From: a virus
Virus record (IMG/VR): IMGVR_UViG_3300020213_000003
Coordinates: 1 to 44,009 of that record
Length of the DNA stretch: 44,009 nt
Reading direction: 5' to 3' (one strand)
Shown here piece by piece: positions 6,173-12,985 of the stretch. Within the stretch, counting starts at the first letter, position 1. The number at the start of each line of letters is the position of its first letter. A program made the position numbers and the translations under genes. Below the pieces are notes generated by a model. That model was not told where the DNA came from. It saw only the letters and a program-made list of their open reading frames with translations, and did not search any database.

Positions 6173-6459
6173 CCTACCCCCAACGCTACGATCTTTACGA
6201 GGAATGGGACGGCGATCACTCCATCCAGACGTGGGACGACGGCACCTACGTCCTATACACCGACTGGAACGACCTAGCCAAGGCCCTAGCCGATGCCCGT
6301 TACGCGCTCGCCACCTTCAGCCAGTACAAGGTCGCCGCAGACGCCATGAAGGCGATCGACAAGGCACTGAATGGTCAGCGCCCCGCCAGTGATAAGTGTG
6401 CGTTCGATAACACTGATGACTCCGATCACATTGAGCTAGAGCATCGGGACGCGCCATGA
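6169..6459 (+). CDS. Small acidic early protein, unknown
   Basis: 96 residues, begins MTYPQRYDLYEEWDGDHS and is acidic at both ends with an alanine-rich helical centre. It starts in the ATGA overlap with the fused gene, with AAGGAAACCCC upstream. No family recognised. Confidence 0.65.
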   Translation: MTYPQRYDLYEEWDGDHSIQTWDDGTYVLYTDWNDLAKALADARYALATFSQYKVAADAMKAIDKALNGQRPASDKCAFDNTDDSDHIELEHRDAP

Positions 6460-6512
6460 CCGTCAAGATCAAGGCCGCCAAGCGCGCCGCCGAGAAAGCA
6501 AAGACCCCATGA
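6456..6512 (+). CDS. 18-residue basic micro-ORF
   Basis: MTVKIKAAKRAAEKAKTP, with ATGA overlaps at both ends (6456-6459 and 6509-6512). The lysine/alanine-rich helix and exact chaining suggest a translated coupling peptide. It may only serve to hand ribosomes to the next gene. Short length keeps confidence low. Confidence 0.35.
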   Translation: MTVKIKAAKRAAEKAKTP

Positions 6513-6829
6513 CCGACCCCATCGGCCAAGCCGCGCTGCTGCCGTGCCCGTTTTGCGGCGCAGCGACGAACGCGGAAACCGGCGTTACGCGACATGCCAT
6601 CGACTGCTGGATTTCTCTTTACTACCGCGATGGACAACGGGGCGATCATGTCGTCGCCGCCTGGAACACCCGCGCCGCCCCGCAGCCTAGCGCCATCAGT
6701 GCGCAGCCTCGCATGGGTCGATGCCGGGAGCACGCCAAGCCAGGCGGCTGTCAGCTCCATAACCTTCACTGCGGATACCCGAAGTGCGACGAATGGCCGC
6801 TGGCGCACATGAGCGGGGTCAATCCATGA
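6509..6829 (+). CDS. Lar-like restriction alleviation family protein
   Basis: 106 residues. LLPCPFCGAAT at residues 9-19, a C around residue 33 and VVAAWNTR near 49-56 are the hallmarks of the Lar_restr_allev family, a small zinc ribbon. The Rac prophage Lar protein modulates type I restriction, but most relatives are uncharacterised. The C-terminal half has a second Cys/His-rich cluster (C.EH, C..H, HCGYPKC), unlike typical short Lar proteins. ATGA overlaps on both sides. Confidence 0.7.
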   Translation: MTDPIGQAALLPCPFCGAATNAETGVTRHAIDCWISLYYRDGQRGDHVVAAWNTRAAPQPSAISAQPRMGRCREHAKPGGCQLHNLHCGYPKCDEWPLAHMSGVNP

Positions 6830-7251
6830 CCGGCAAGCACGAGAGCGAGTACGTTAACTACCGAGCAGATAGTAAAACGTTCCCAACCCGTAAATATGCC
6901 GGTTGCGACACCAACCCCATCCAAGTTCAAGGGCTAGATGCCCTTACCCCCCACTTACCCCCGGCAGACAAGGCACCGCGCACCCTTGCTGAGATCAACC
7001 GCCAAGCATTCCTGGACCGTCAGGCGCAATGGGAGACGTGGAGGACTACCTGGGACAAGGTTGCCTGGGACCATAAGGACCATTGGCGATGTGGTCCCGA
7101 CTCTCCCCCAGGAGTCGGATGGAAGCTGACCAAGCAAGGCCAGCCCGATCGCTTCTATAAGGACCGAGAGACGGCCTGGGAGCGGTGGACCGAGAAGCGC
7201 GACCAATGGCTGGCAGATGAGCCCATCCCCAAAAAGCGTAAGCCAGCCTAG
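6826..7251 (+). CDS. Tryptophan-rich hypothetical protein
   Basis: 141 residues from the ATGA overlap at 6826. Rich in tryptophan and charged residues in the second half (WETWRTTWDKVAWDHKDHW, ERWTEKRDQW), with a basic tail KKRKPA. No family recognised. It is the last gene before an operator-like region. Confidence 0.65.
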   Translation: MTGKHESEYVNYRADSKTFPTRKYAGCDTNPIQVQGLDALTPHLPPADKAPRTLAEINRQAFLDRQAQWETWRTTWDKVAWDHKDHWRCGPDSPPGVGWKLTKQGQPDRFYKDRETAWERWTEKRDQWLADEPIPKKRKPA

Positions 7252-7254
7252 GCC

Positions 7255-7304
7255 GACACACACCGGTGTAAGATTTGCATTGCCATTCATACACACCCGT
7301 GTTA
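7255..7304 (+). promoter_or_regulatory. Two operator-like sites before the 7340 gene
   Basis: ACACCGGTGT is a perfect 10-bp palindrome inside 7255-7272, and TACACACCCGTGTTA (7290-7304) matches the family motif. TTGCAT lies at 7275-7280, but no strong -10 is placed 16-18 bases after it. The next gene has a normal leader with AATAGGAGTTAATCC. Confidence 0.45.
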
Positions 7305-7339
7305 CCCTGTGACCATCACCCATGAATAGGAGTTAATCC

Positions 7340-7699
7340 ATGATCGACCAAACGAAGAAATACCGGACGCGCGACGGCAAGGATGTGCGTGTCTACGCGG
7401 TGGATGGGGCCGGCCCATATCCGGTGCATGGGGCCATATTCGGCGACGGTCAGTGGGAGGTTTCCTCTTGGGCGAAGGGCGGAGAAGGCGTCAGCGGTTC
7501 ACAGGGGCCCGACGACCTCTTCGCGGTCCGCGAAAAGCTGACGGTTTCCGGCTGGTTAAACCTTTACCGGAAAACGAGAGGGATCATCTGCGGCGGCATC
7601 CACCCCACCGAGGAAGAGGCTCGCGGCGCACGATGCGGCAATGACGCCATCGCGTGCGTTCATGTCACTCTTAAATGCGAAGAAGGAGACGGCCTGTGA
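7340..7699 (+). CDS. Conserved phage protein (YRTRDGKDVRVYAVDG type)
   Basis: 119 residues. The start KKYRTRDGKDVRVYAVDGAGPYPVHGAI and following W..SSWAKGG match a common small phage family with a TRDGR.VRIYA..G.....hGA pattern, predicted beta-rich, function unknown. The second half (EKLTVSGWLNLY) may be a separate short domain. First gene after the paired operator-like sites. Confidence 0.75.
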   Translation: MIDQTKKYRTRDGKDVRVYAVDGAGPYPVHGAIFGDGQWEVSSWAKGGEGVSGSQGPDDLFAVREKLTVSGWLNLYRKTRGIICGGIHPTEEEARGARCGNDAIACVHVTLKCEEGDGL

Positions 7700-7983
7700 C
7701 CGCTCACCCAAAATCCTTCATTGTCATCATCGACAACGGCCAGGACTACAGCGACCATACGCACTGGACCGCCCTCGTCTGCCCCACCAAGGATGACGCC
7801 ATCCGCGCCGTTGACCTGTTCCAAGAGTGGGTGCGGGTTGCTAAGGAGGAATACCTCGCCTCTGACTGCGAAAAGTACACCGCCGTGCCGCCGTTTTGGG
7901 GCAAGGAAGATCGTTATGACTTCAGCGATCCGGGGTATTACAGCGCCGCGTGGATCGAAGTTCCGGTGTGGGCCAACCCATGA
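7696..7983 (+). CDS. Hypothetical protein
   Basis: 95 residues from GTG 7696, which overlaps the preceding stop in GTGA and has GAAGGAGAC upstream. The earlier in-frame start at 7675 lies inside the previous gene. Aromatic and acidic C-terminus. No family recognised. Confidence 0.6.
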   Translation: MTAHPKSFIVIIDNGQDYSDHTHWTALVCPTKDDAIRAVDLFQEWVRVAKEEYLASDCEKYTAVPPFWGKEDRYDFSDPGYYSAAWIEVPVWANP

Positions 7984-8084
7984 CCGACCGCATCCGCTGG
8001 GCCTTATCCCGCGCCTATGGCACCAGCCCCCATGGCCAAGCCGTGCGCGACATGCTGCGGAGAATCAGCCGGAGGAACCCATGA
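7980..8084 (+). CDS. 34-residue arginine-rich small protein
   Basis: 34 codons with ATGA overlaps at both ends. Basic, with seven or so arginines, and ends MLRRISRRNP. The chained overlaps support it as a real gene. No function assigned. Confidence 0.5.
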   Translation: MTDRIRWALSRAYGTSPHGQAVRDMLRRISRRNP

Positions 8085-8248
8085 GCCGGCATAGCCCCAA
8101 ACAGATCGAGGCCGCTGCCAAGGCACACTGGGAGTATCAGGCGACACAGACATGGGACGCCTTCTTCGCTTGCAAGCCTATCCTGAAGGGTGCGTACCTA
8201 GGGGCGATGCGTCTGGCGCTTGAAGCTGCTGAGCAGGACGCCCCATGA
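8081..8248 (+). CDS. Small conserved-type phage protein
   Basis: 55 residues beginning MSRHSPKQIEAAAKAHW and ending YLGAMRLALEAAEQDAP. The pattern (I..AA.A.....W....... Y...A..AL.AAE) is common in small phage proteins of unknown function. It is preceded by CGGAGGAACCC and coupled by ATGA overlaps on both sides. Confidence 0.65.
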   Translation: MSRHSPKQIEAAAKAHWEYQATQTWDAFFACKPILKGAYLGAMRLALEAAEQDAP

Positions 8249-8361
8249 CCGACCCCGACCCAACCGGCGCCAAGTTCCTCTGCTGCCTCTTGGTCGTCTC
8301 AATCCCCGGCCTGGCATTCGGGGCTATCATCCTCCTGGGAATCTCCAAATGCTCGCACTAG
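8245..8361 (+). CDS. 38-residue single-pass membrane protein
   Basis: 38 residues with one hydrophobic segment from about residue 11 to 33 (FLCCLLVVSIPGLAFGAIIL). The start overlaps the previous stop in ATGA. Its 3' end overlaps the next membrane peptide in another frame. Possibly a holin-like or membrane-perturbing early protein. Confidence 0.5.
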   Translation: MTDPDPTGAKFLCCLLVVSIPGLAFGAIILLGISKCSH

Positions 8362-8435
8362 CCTGGGCCTGCTTCATCTTGGTTGGCGTCCTTTGTCCGC
8401 TGGCCATTTACCTGGATGACCATCATGGAAATTAA
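8349..8435 (+). CDS. 28-residue membrane peptide overlapping its neighbour
   Basis: MLALAWACFILVGVLCPLAI spans the membrane-length segment, followed by YLDDHHGN. It overlaps the previous gene by 13 bases and the next by 11. Two hydrophobic frames in succession are unlikely by chance, but the absence of a clear ribosome-binding site lowers confidence. Confidence 0.4.
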   Translation: MLALAWACFILVGVLCPLAIYLDDHHGN

Positions 8436-8649
8436 TATCAAGCATACCCCCGCTGAAGTCGCCGCGCTATTCGGCGCGATGCCCGATTATGAGCAAGCTG
8501 AGTTTTTCAACGCGCTGCATACCTACATCTCAGATGAGTACCCCGAGGGCCTGTTCGGCTTCTCGAAACAAATGGAGTACATCCGCGACAAAGCGAGCCT
8601 GACGGTGGGCGGCGATGTGACGATGCGCTTCATTGGCGGGAATTACTGA
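8425..8649 (+). CDS. Hypothetical protein
   Basis: 74 residues starting MEINIKHTPAEVAALFGAMP. I chose ATG 8425 with GGATGACC upstream. Helical in prediction and mildly acidic. No family recognised. Confidence 0.6.
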   Translation: MEINIKHTPAEVAALFGAMPDYEQAEFFNALHTYISDEYPEGLFGFSKQMEYIRDKASLTVGGDVTMRFIGGNY

Positions 8650-8650
8650 T

Positions 8651-9010
8651 ATGCGAATCTTTAATAAAGACCATAAGGTCAACTTCGTCGATCGTCACAA
8701 TACCCTCGTTGGGTTCGATAACCACCAACAATGTTGCGAGAAGTTTGGATGGTCAGTCAGCCAGTCATCCGGCGACCTGAGTTGCGTCGTGGCGTCGAAG
8801 GAAGAACTTGAGCCGTATGCGTTCGACCCCACCAGCCCACCAATCCACCAAAACGACCCAATAACGGAGGGCGGGTCTGTCAGCTTCCTGCTCGTGGCAC
8901 CAGGCATGACACCTCTCTACCTCACGCTGTTTAATCACCATAACGGCTACTACTCGCACGGGTTCCATCTGGACTGCGGCGGTAAGCTGGCCCTGGAAGG
9001 AGAACTGTAA
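8651..9010 (+). CDS. Hypothetical protein
   Basis: 119 residues from ATG 8651, right after the previous stop. A TTG 18 bases upstream is also in frame. Contains two cysteines early (QQCCEKFGW) and a histidine-rich C-terminal region (FNHHNGYYSHGFHLDCGGK). The beginning, with NFVD..NTLVGFDN...CCE, resembles small phage proteins of unknown function. The stop overlaps the next ATG in TAATG. Confidence 0.6.
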   Translation: MRIFNKDHKVNFVDRHNTLVGFDNHQQCCEKFGWSVSQSSGDLSCVVASKEELEPYAFDPTSPPIHQNDPITEGGSVSFLLVAPGMTPLYLTLFNHHNGYYSHGFHLDCGGKLALEGEL

Positions 9011-9291
9011 TGGACATTAACCTCCCCGACTTCCACCGCGAAGACCATCAGCTCCACTTCATCGGTGGCGCAGTCATCACGGCCGGTTCCACGGTCATCG
9101 TTGACCTGATCAATCCCGACGCCCCCCGTATTGTGCGAATCCTTGTGCCACTCATGGCCGACGCGCTTATCTCAGGAGCCAAGGAAGTCTACGACTACCA
9201 ACATCCCGGCCGGCACACCTGCGAAACAGGCGACTTCCTTGCTGGCATGGTAGGGGGGTTCTCAGTCACCATTTTTACATGGACAGGGTGA
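9010..9291 (+). CDS. Membrane protein with YfiM/DUF2279-like pattern
   Basis: 93 residues. Two or three hydrophobic segments (FIGGAVITAGSTVIVDLI; ILVPLMADALISGAKEVYD; FLAGMVGGFSVTIF). The order HF...G, AKE.YD and D.....G resembles the YfiM/DUF2279 family, but this is pattern resemblance only. TAATG overlap with the upstream gene suggests coupling. A role in the inner membrane is inferred. Confidence 0.6.
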   Translation: MDINLPDFHREDHQLHFIGGAVITAGSTVIVDLINPDAPRIVRILVPLMADALISGAKEVYDYQHPGRHTCETGDFLAGMVGGFSVTIFTWTG

Positions 9292-9298
9292 TGCACAT

Positions 9299-9604
9299 AT
9301 GTATGACATCGCCATGACCATGCGCTTTAGCCCACACCTTGAATACGATGACGAGCAAGGCGCCTTTCACACAGACATGCTGAGAGACGATGGTGGGTGC
9401 TGGATCAGCGCAGCCGACTTCGACGCGCTGAAGGCCGAGCGGGACCGGCTGGCGGCGGCGCTGCGGGATGCGGCGACCAGCTTGCATACAATCGCCATTG
9501 CGGCGGGCAGGGTTAATGGCGCCATGGCCGAGATGGGCGACGTGCGTGGGTACGCCCATAGCCGATGGACGGTGGCCTATGCAGCCCAAACGCACGTTGC
9601 TTAA
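9299..9604 (+). CDS. Phage protein with DALKAERDRLAAAL helix
   Basis: 101 residues. The central ISAADFDALKAERDRLAAALRDA is a coiled-coil-like segment common in small phage proteins. The start at 9299 overlaps an operator-like palindrome core (TGCACATATGTATGA, 9292-9306), and no strong ribosome-binding site precedes it. Function unknown. Confidence 0.65.
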   Translation: MYDIAMTMRFSPHLEYDDEQGAFHTDMLRDDGGCWISAADFDALKAERDRLAAALRDAATSLHTIAIAAGRVNGAMAEMGDVRGYAHSRWTVAYAAQTHVA

Positions 9605-9880
9605 CGTCAAATGGGCCGCTGCCGCTTGGGTAGACGGCCCGCTGACCAACTCCAGGTTGCTCCGTGATACCATGCTCCAAGACGGCGGGTGCGGCGGATT
9701 CCCACGGCCCGCAGTCACGTCAACGGCATCCTCCCGCCCTCTTCCAGCTCCTTAATCACATGCCCCAACTCCGCGATCTCCCGCCGCAGTGACCCCACCA
9801 ACGGGGCCGGCTTGCTCACTGGAACTCTCAGGCTCGTATGACGAGAACAGTACAATCGTTTCAGGTTGAGCAAATGGTAA
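9605..9880. other. Gap with only one weak leftward ORF
   Basis: A 350-base gap without a rightward gene. Apart from the 34-codon leftward frame at 9715-9819, I see no RNA gene or strong hairpin here. The last 75 bases hold the promoter and leader of the 9955 gene. Confidence 0.4.
9715..9819 (-). CDS. Possible 34-residue leftward protein
   Basis: A GTG-start frame giving a helical, charged peptide (SLRREIAELGHVIKELEEGGR). Its composition looks protein-like and it fills a gap in the rightward genes. It lacks a clear ribosome-binding site and promoter, so it is only a candidate. Confidence 0.3.
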   Translation of the reverse strand: MSKPAPLVGSLRREIAELGHVIKELEEGGRMPLT

Positions 9881-9924
9881 TTGACAGGGCTGCATTCCGC
9901 TTGCTATCTAACACAGGTGTATAA
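9881..9924 (+). promoter_or_regulatory. Promoter with operator before the 9955 gene
   Basis: TTGACA (9881-9886) and TATCTA (9905-9910) are separated by 18 bases. The palindrome TAACACAGGTGTATAA (9909-9924) overlaps the -10 and start region, and its TATAAG could itself be a -10. The leader has an AGGA ribosome-binding site, so this transcript is not leaderless. Confidence 0.6.
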
Positions 9925-9954
9925 GGTAAGCATCTCACCCCAGGATAAAGTGCA

Positions 9955-10254
9955 ATGAACTACATCACCGACCGCTGGGCGAACGGCCCGCTGCACTACC
10001 GCATCGCCCTTGGCCGTCGCGTCCGCGCCCAGTACCGATGGACGACGGGCTACTCCACCGCCCGCGCTGAAATCACCGTCCTGCTCCGCGACGAAACCGC
10101 CCTGGTCATCTGCTGCCAGAGTGACGATGAGGGAAACGCGGTGATGCGCGAGCTGGTTCGCGCCGGCATGACTCAGACTCCTTCCACCATCCACCTCGAC
10201 GGCGAACAACTGATGGGTGACTTTATCCACAGCGTCAACGCCGTACTCGTTTAA
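9955..10254 (+). CDS. Hypothetical protein, first gene of recombination operon
   Basis: 99 residues, beta-rich in appearance (HYRIALGRRVRAQYRW, AEITVLLRDETALVICC). It follows a promoter/operator and AGGATAAAGTGCA. No family recognised. Downstream genes encode a membrane protein and the Sak4-like ATPase. Confidence 0.65.
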   Translation: MNYITDRWANGPLHYRIALGRRVRAQYRWTTGYSTARAEITVLLRDETALVICCQSDDEGNAVMRELVRAGMTQTPSTIHLDGEQLMGDFIHSVNAVLV

Positions 10255-10265
10255 GGAAATAACCT

Positions 10266-10454
10266 ATGCTTCACATCATCATTGGCCTGACCGGCCTTCT
10301 TGCCGCGATCAGCGGCGTGGTCTGCGCGTTCTTCACGCTCACTCTCGGCTTCGGCCTGGAGGTGAAGTCGTGGAGCTGCCTCGCGCTCTTTGCGATTCTG
10401 AATGTCCTGGCGACTATCCTGGCCCGTATGTGCGCTAAGGCGGTGGCCAAGTGA
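10266..10454 (+). CDS. Small membrane protein with two hydrophobic segments
   Basis: 62 residues: residues 1-30 (MLHIIIGLTGLLAAISGVVC...) and 38-57 (LALFAILNVLATILARMC) are hydrophobic, ending in a lysine-bearing tail. Ribosome-binding site AAGGAAATAACC. Holin-like topology is possible, but its position in the early arm argues for another membrane role. Overlaps the next start by GTGA. Confidence 0.6.
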   Translation: MLHIIIGLTGLLAAISGVVCAFFTLTLGFGLEVKSWSCLALFAILNVLATILARMCAKAVAK

Positions 10455-11287
10455 GTACCTTCAAGAAAGCCACCCGTAAAGCCGTCAAGCTCAAGCTCGC
10501 CATCACTGGCCCGAGTGGTTCGGGCAAGACGTTCAGCGCACTGCGACTGGCATCTGGACTGGCTGATGGTCGCCGGATCGCGTTCATCGATACCGAGAAC
10601 GGCAGCGCGTCGCTGTATTCTGACCGGTTCGACTTCGATGTCCTCGACATCTCGCCGCCGTTCGACAATGAGAAGTTCATCGCGGCCATGACCGCTGCCA
10701 CGGACGCTGGCTATGGCGTGGTGGTGTGCGATAGCTTCAGCCTGTGCTGGGAGGGCATCCTTGCCTACAAGTCCAAGCTCGACGCACGCGGCGGCAACTC
10801 GTACACCAACTGGGCCGATGCTGGGCTGAAGTTCAAGGCCGTCCTCGACGCCTTCCTTAACGCTCCGGTCCACGTCATCTGCTGCATGCGGTCCAAGATG
10901 GATCACGTCCAGGAGAAGGACGATCGCGGCAAGACCACCATCAAGAAGGTCGGCATGGCGCCGATCATGCGCGATGGCATCGAGTACGATTTCACCACCG
11001 TCTTCGACGTGGCTATCGACCACTGCGCCGCGAGCAGCAAGGATCGTACCGGCCTGTTCCCGAACATCGCGCAGATCACCGAGGACCACGGCAAGCGTCT
11101 GCTTGAATGGGTCAACTCCGGTGCGCCCGTGATTGCCGAGCCTGACTACAAAGCCATCTGCATTGCCCTCGCGCCCAAGGTGATCGAGAAGATCGGCGCT
11201 GACCGCAAGGATGCCATCAAGGTTGAGTGCGGCGGGGATCTTAAGGCGATTGCCGAGAAGTTCCAGGCGGTGCTGGATGCCACCTGA
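10451..11287 (+). CDS. RecA-like ATP-binding protein, Sak4-type single-strand annealing family
   Basis: 278 residues from GTG. Walker A GPSGSGKT at residues 20-27 and Walker B-like VVVCDS at 90-95 in a compact RecA fold (AAA_24/phage nucleotide-binding protein). Sak4 proteins are Rad51-like annealing proteins that work with SSB. Here an exonuclease gene and an SSB gene follow within 3 kb, supporting a recombination role. The overlap with the upstream membrane gene suggests coupled translation. Confidence 0.8.
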   Translation: MSTFKKATRKAVKLKLAITGPSGSGKTFSALRLASGLADGRRIAFIDTENGSASLYSDRFDFDVLDISPPFDNEKFIAAMTAATDAGYGVVVCDSFSLCWEGILAYKSKLDARGGNSYTNWADAGLKFKAVLDAFLNAPVHVICCMRSKMDHVQEKDDRGKTTIKKVGMAPIMRDGIEYDFTTVFDVAIDHCAASSKDRTGLFPNIAQITEDHGKRLLEWVNSGAPVIAEPDYKAICIALAPKVIEKIGADRKDAIKVECGGDLKAIAEKFQAVLDAT

Positions 11288-11327
11288 ATTACTCACATGG
11301 GCTGGCATGCTCAAGGAGATGGCCAAA

Positions 11328-11537
11328 ATGAAAATCTACGAAGGCCCGCCCGACGACCATCAGGAATACCAAGCGCCCATCGACATCCCCAATGAGGAAG
11401 AGCGGGAGGAAGCTGCCCGCACCCTGGCGCTGCTGAAGGAGCTGATCCACGATCGCTGGGACCTGCGGCACCTGAAGTGGTTCCGGCCGCTGATGCGGGC
11501 GCTGATCACCCGTGCCAAGGAGCTTATCCATGAGTGA
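11328..11537 (+). CDS. Small acidic-then-basic protein between ATPase and nuclease
   Basis: 69 residues from ATG 11328, with CAAGGAG nine bases upstream. Acidic first half (DIPNEEEREEAAR) and tryptophan/arginine-rich helical second half (HDRWDLRHLKWFRPLMRAL). It overlaps the nuclease start by 8 bases. Possibly an accessory of the recombination module. No family recognised. Confidence 0.6.
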   Translation: MKIYEGPPDDHQEYQAPIDIPNEEEREEAARTLALLKELIHDRWDLRHLKWFRPLMRALITRAKELIHE

Positions 11538-12393
11538 TAACACGCTCGGACGAATCATTAATGAGCCCGAGGGCACGTACCGTAACTCTGGCGCAGTCGG
11601 CTCCAGCGAAATCAATCTGTTCATCCAAAGCGAGGAGCTATGGGTTGGGCGGAAAGCCGGTAGATACCCGCCTCGTAAGCAGACGGAGGCGCTGACCTTC
11701 GGCATCGCCGCGCATTGCTTTATCCTAGAAGGGCCGGATGTATTCCATAAGCAGTTCGCAGTTGGCGGGCCGATTAACGAGAAGACCGGCAAGCCATACG
11801 GCACTGACACCAAGGCGTTCGCGGAGTGGTCGGCGGCGCAGGGAAGGCAGTGCGTCAGCAATGGTGACTTATCGACGATCATTAAGATGTCCATTGCCGT
11901 CGCCGGTAATAAGGACGCGGTCGATGCCCTAATTGGCGACCCCGAGGTCGTCTATCGCTGTGGGTACATCAGCCCCAGTCTCATCCTTCAGTGCCGCGCA
12001 GACAAGATCAGCGAGAGCCGCCGCATCATCGCGGACCTCAAGACCACGGATAGCCTGGCGAAGTTCCGCCGATCCATCTTCGACCTTGGCTACTACCGAT
12101 CGGCCGCGCACTACCGTGAGGTTGTCCGCCTCGTCCGTGGCGATGATGAACCATTCCGGTTCGTGTTCGTCGCAGTCGAGAAGTCCCCGCCCTACGCGGT
12201 TGGCGTCTATGAGCTAGACGAGGATCTTCTTGAGCGTGGCCGCTTGGAAGTGTCCTCTGCCCTGAAGCGCATGGTCGCTGTGAAGGCAGGCGCAAGCCCG
12301 CGACGCGATCCGCCTGGGATTACCATGGTCGGGATGCCGAAGTGGATGCGTGGTGAGGCTGATGAACCGGTTAGCGTGCTGGAGGATTTCTAA
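11530..12393 (+). CDS. PD-(D/E)XK exonuclease, RecE/DUF3799-like
   Basis: 287 residues. Landmarks of the DUF3799 phage exonuclease group appear in order: SSEINLF, LTFGIAAHCFILEGPDVF, CRADKI..., IIADLKTTDSLAKF (D-x-K catalytic core), LGYYRSAAHYRE, FVFVAVEKSPPYAVGVYELD. The fold processes double-stranded ends 5' to 3' to supply single strands to an annealing protein. Its position between the Sak4-like ATPase and SSB fits that role. ATG 11530 is chosen over the longer frame start at 11512. Confidence 0.8.
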   Translation: MSDNTLGRIINEPEGTYRNSGAVGSSEINLFIQSEELWVGRKAGRYPPRKQTEALTFGIAAHCFILEGPDVFHKQFAVGGPINEKTGKPYGTDTKAFAEWSAAQGRQCVSNGDLSTIIKMSIAVAGNKDAVDALIGDPEVVYRCGYISPSLILQCRADKISESRRIIADLKTTDSLAKFRRSIFDLGYYRSAAHYREVVRLVRGDDEPFRFVFVAVEKSPPYAVGVYELDEDLLERGRLEVSSALKRMVAVKAGASPRRDPPGITMVGMPKWMRGEADEPVSVLEDF

Positions 12394-12394
12394 A

Positions 12395-12580
12395 ATGGAA
12401 AACGATTGCTATTGCGATTGCGTTTACTGTCAGCGCGCACGCTACGGGGACAAGGCCAACCCGGCCGATGTGATTGAAGCGATTAAGTCATTTGACATCT
12501 ACTGGATTGCGCAACTCATTGACCTGATCAACGAAAACAGCGCCAAACTCGGCTTTAAGGCAGTCCCCAATGACCGCTGA
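12395..12580 (+). CDS. Cysteine-rich small protein
   Basis: 61 residues with CYCDCVYCQRARYG at the N-terminus, probably a zinc knuckle, then an amphipathic helix (IYWIAQLIDLINEN). It starts two bases after the nuclease stop. Overlaps the next gene by 11 bases. Function unknown. Confidence 0.6.
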   Translation: MENDCYCDCVYCQRARYGDKANPADVIEAIKSFDIYWIAQLIDLINENSAKLGFKAVPNDR

Positions 12581-12767
12581 ATCCCGCTCGCTCAAACACA
12601 AGTATCTCTGCCCGCCCATCGTCGGCCATGACGAGGTGGTCGAGGAAGTCCTGGCCAACCCAGGTGGAAAAGACAAGCCGCGCGTCGGCATCCGCTTCGA
12701 TAACGGCGGGGTTGACTGGCAGTGGAAGGACGAGGAGGAGGCGGCCAAAATGCTGTACCGACTGTGA
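12570..12767 (+). CDS. Small hypothetical protein
   Basis: 65 residues. The segment RVGIRFDNGGVDWQWKDEEEAAKMLYRL looks like a small beta-alpha domain. Start inside the 3' end of the previous gene. No family recognised. Confidence 0.55.
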   Translation: MTAESRSLKHKYLCPPIVGHDEVVEEVLANPGGKDKPRVGIRFDNGGVDWQWKDEEEAAKMLYRL

Positions 12768-12985
12768 TCGCCGGCACAGGAGCCCTTGGTCTGGCCAAGG
12801 AATACCGCCTAGCCTCCCGACTCCGCGCATGCAACTGGCAGGACCGGGCCATCGCCATGGGGCGCAGTATCACGCCTGAGTTTTTTATGAAGTGCCAAGC
12901 CATGGCCGCTATCCATGAGCAAGAAGCGCAGTTTTGGGACGATGAAATCAACACCTTTGAGAAGGCGGCACCCGATGTCTACTGA
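12764..12985 (+). CDS. Small hypothetical protein
   Basis: 73 residues from GTG 12764 in a GTGA overlap. Earlier ATG 12722 lies inside the previous gene and gives a glycine-rich, shadow-like N-terminus, so it is rejected. Helical and methionine-rich. No family recognised. Confidence 0.55.
   Translation: MIAGTGALGLAKEYRLASRLRACNWQDRAIAMGRSITPEFFMKCQAMAAIHEQEAQFWDDEINTFEKAAPDVY

Noticed and set aside
10271-11326. Long leftward frame (351 codons) opposite the Sak4-like ATPase
   Set aside because: Antisense shadow of a strongly recognised ATPase gene in GC-rich DNA.
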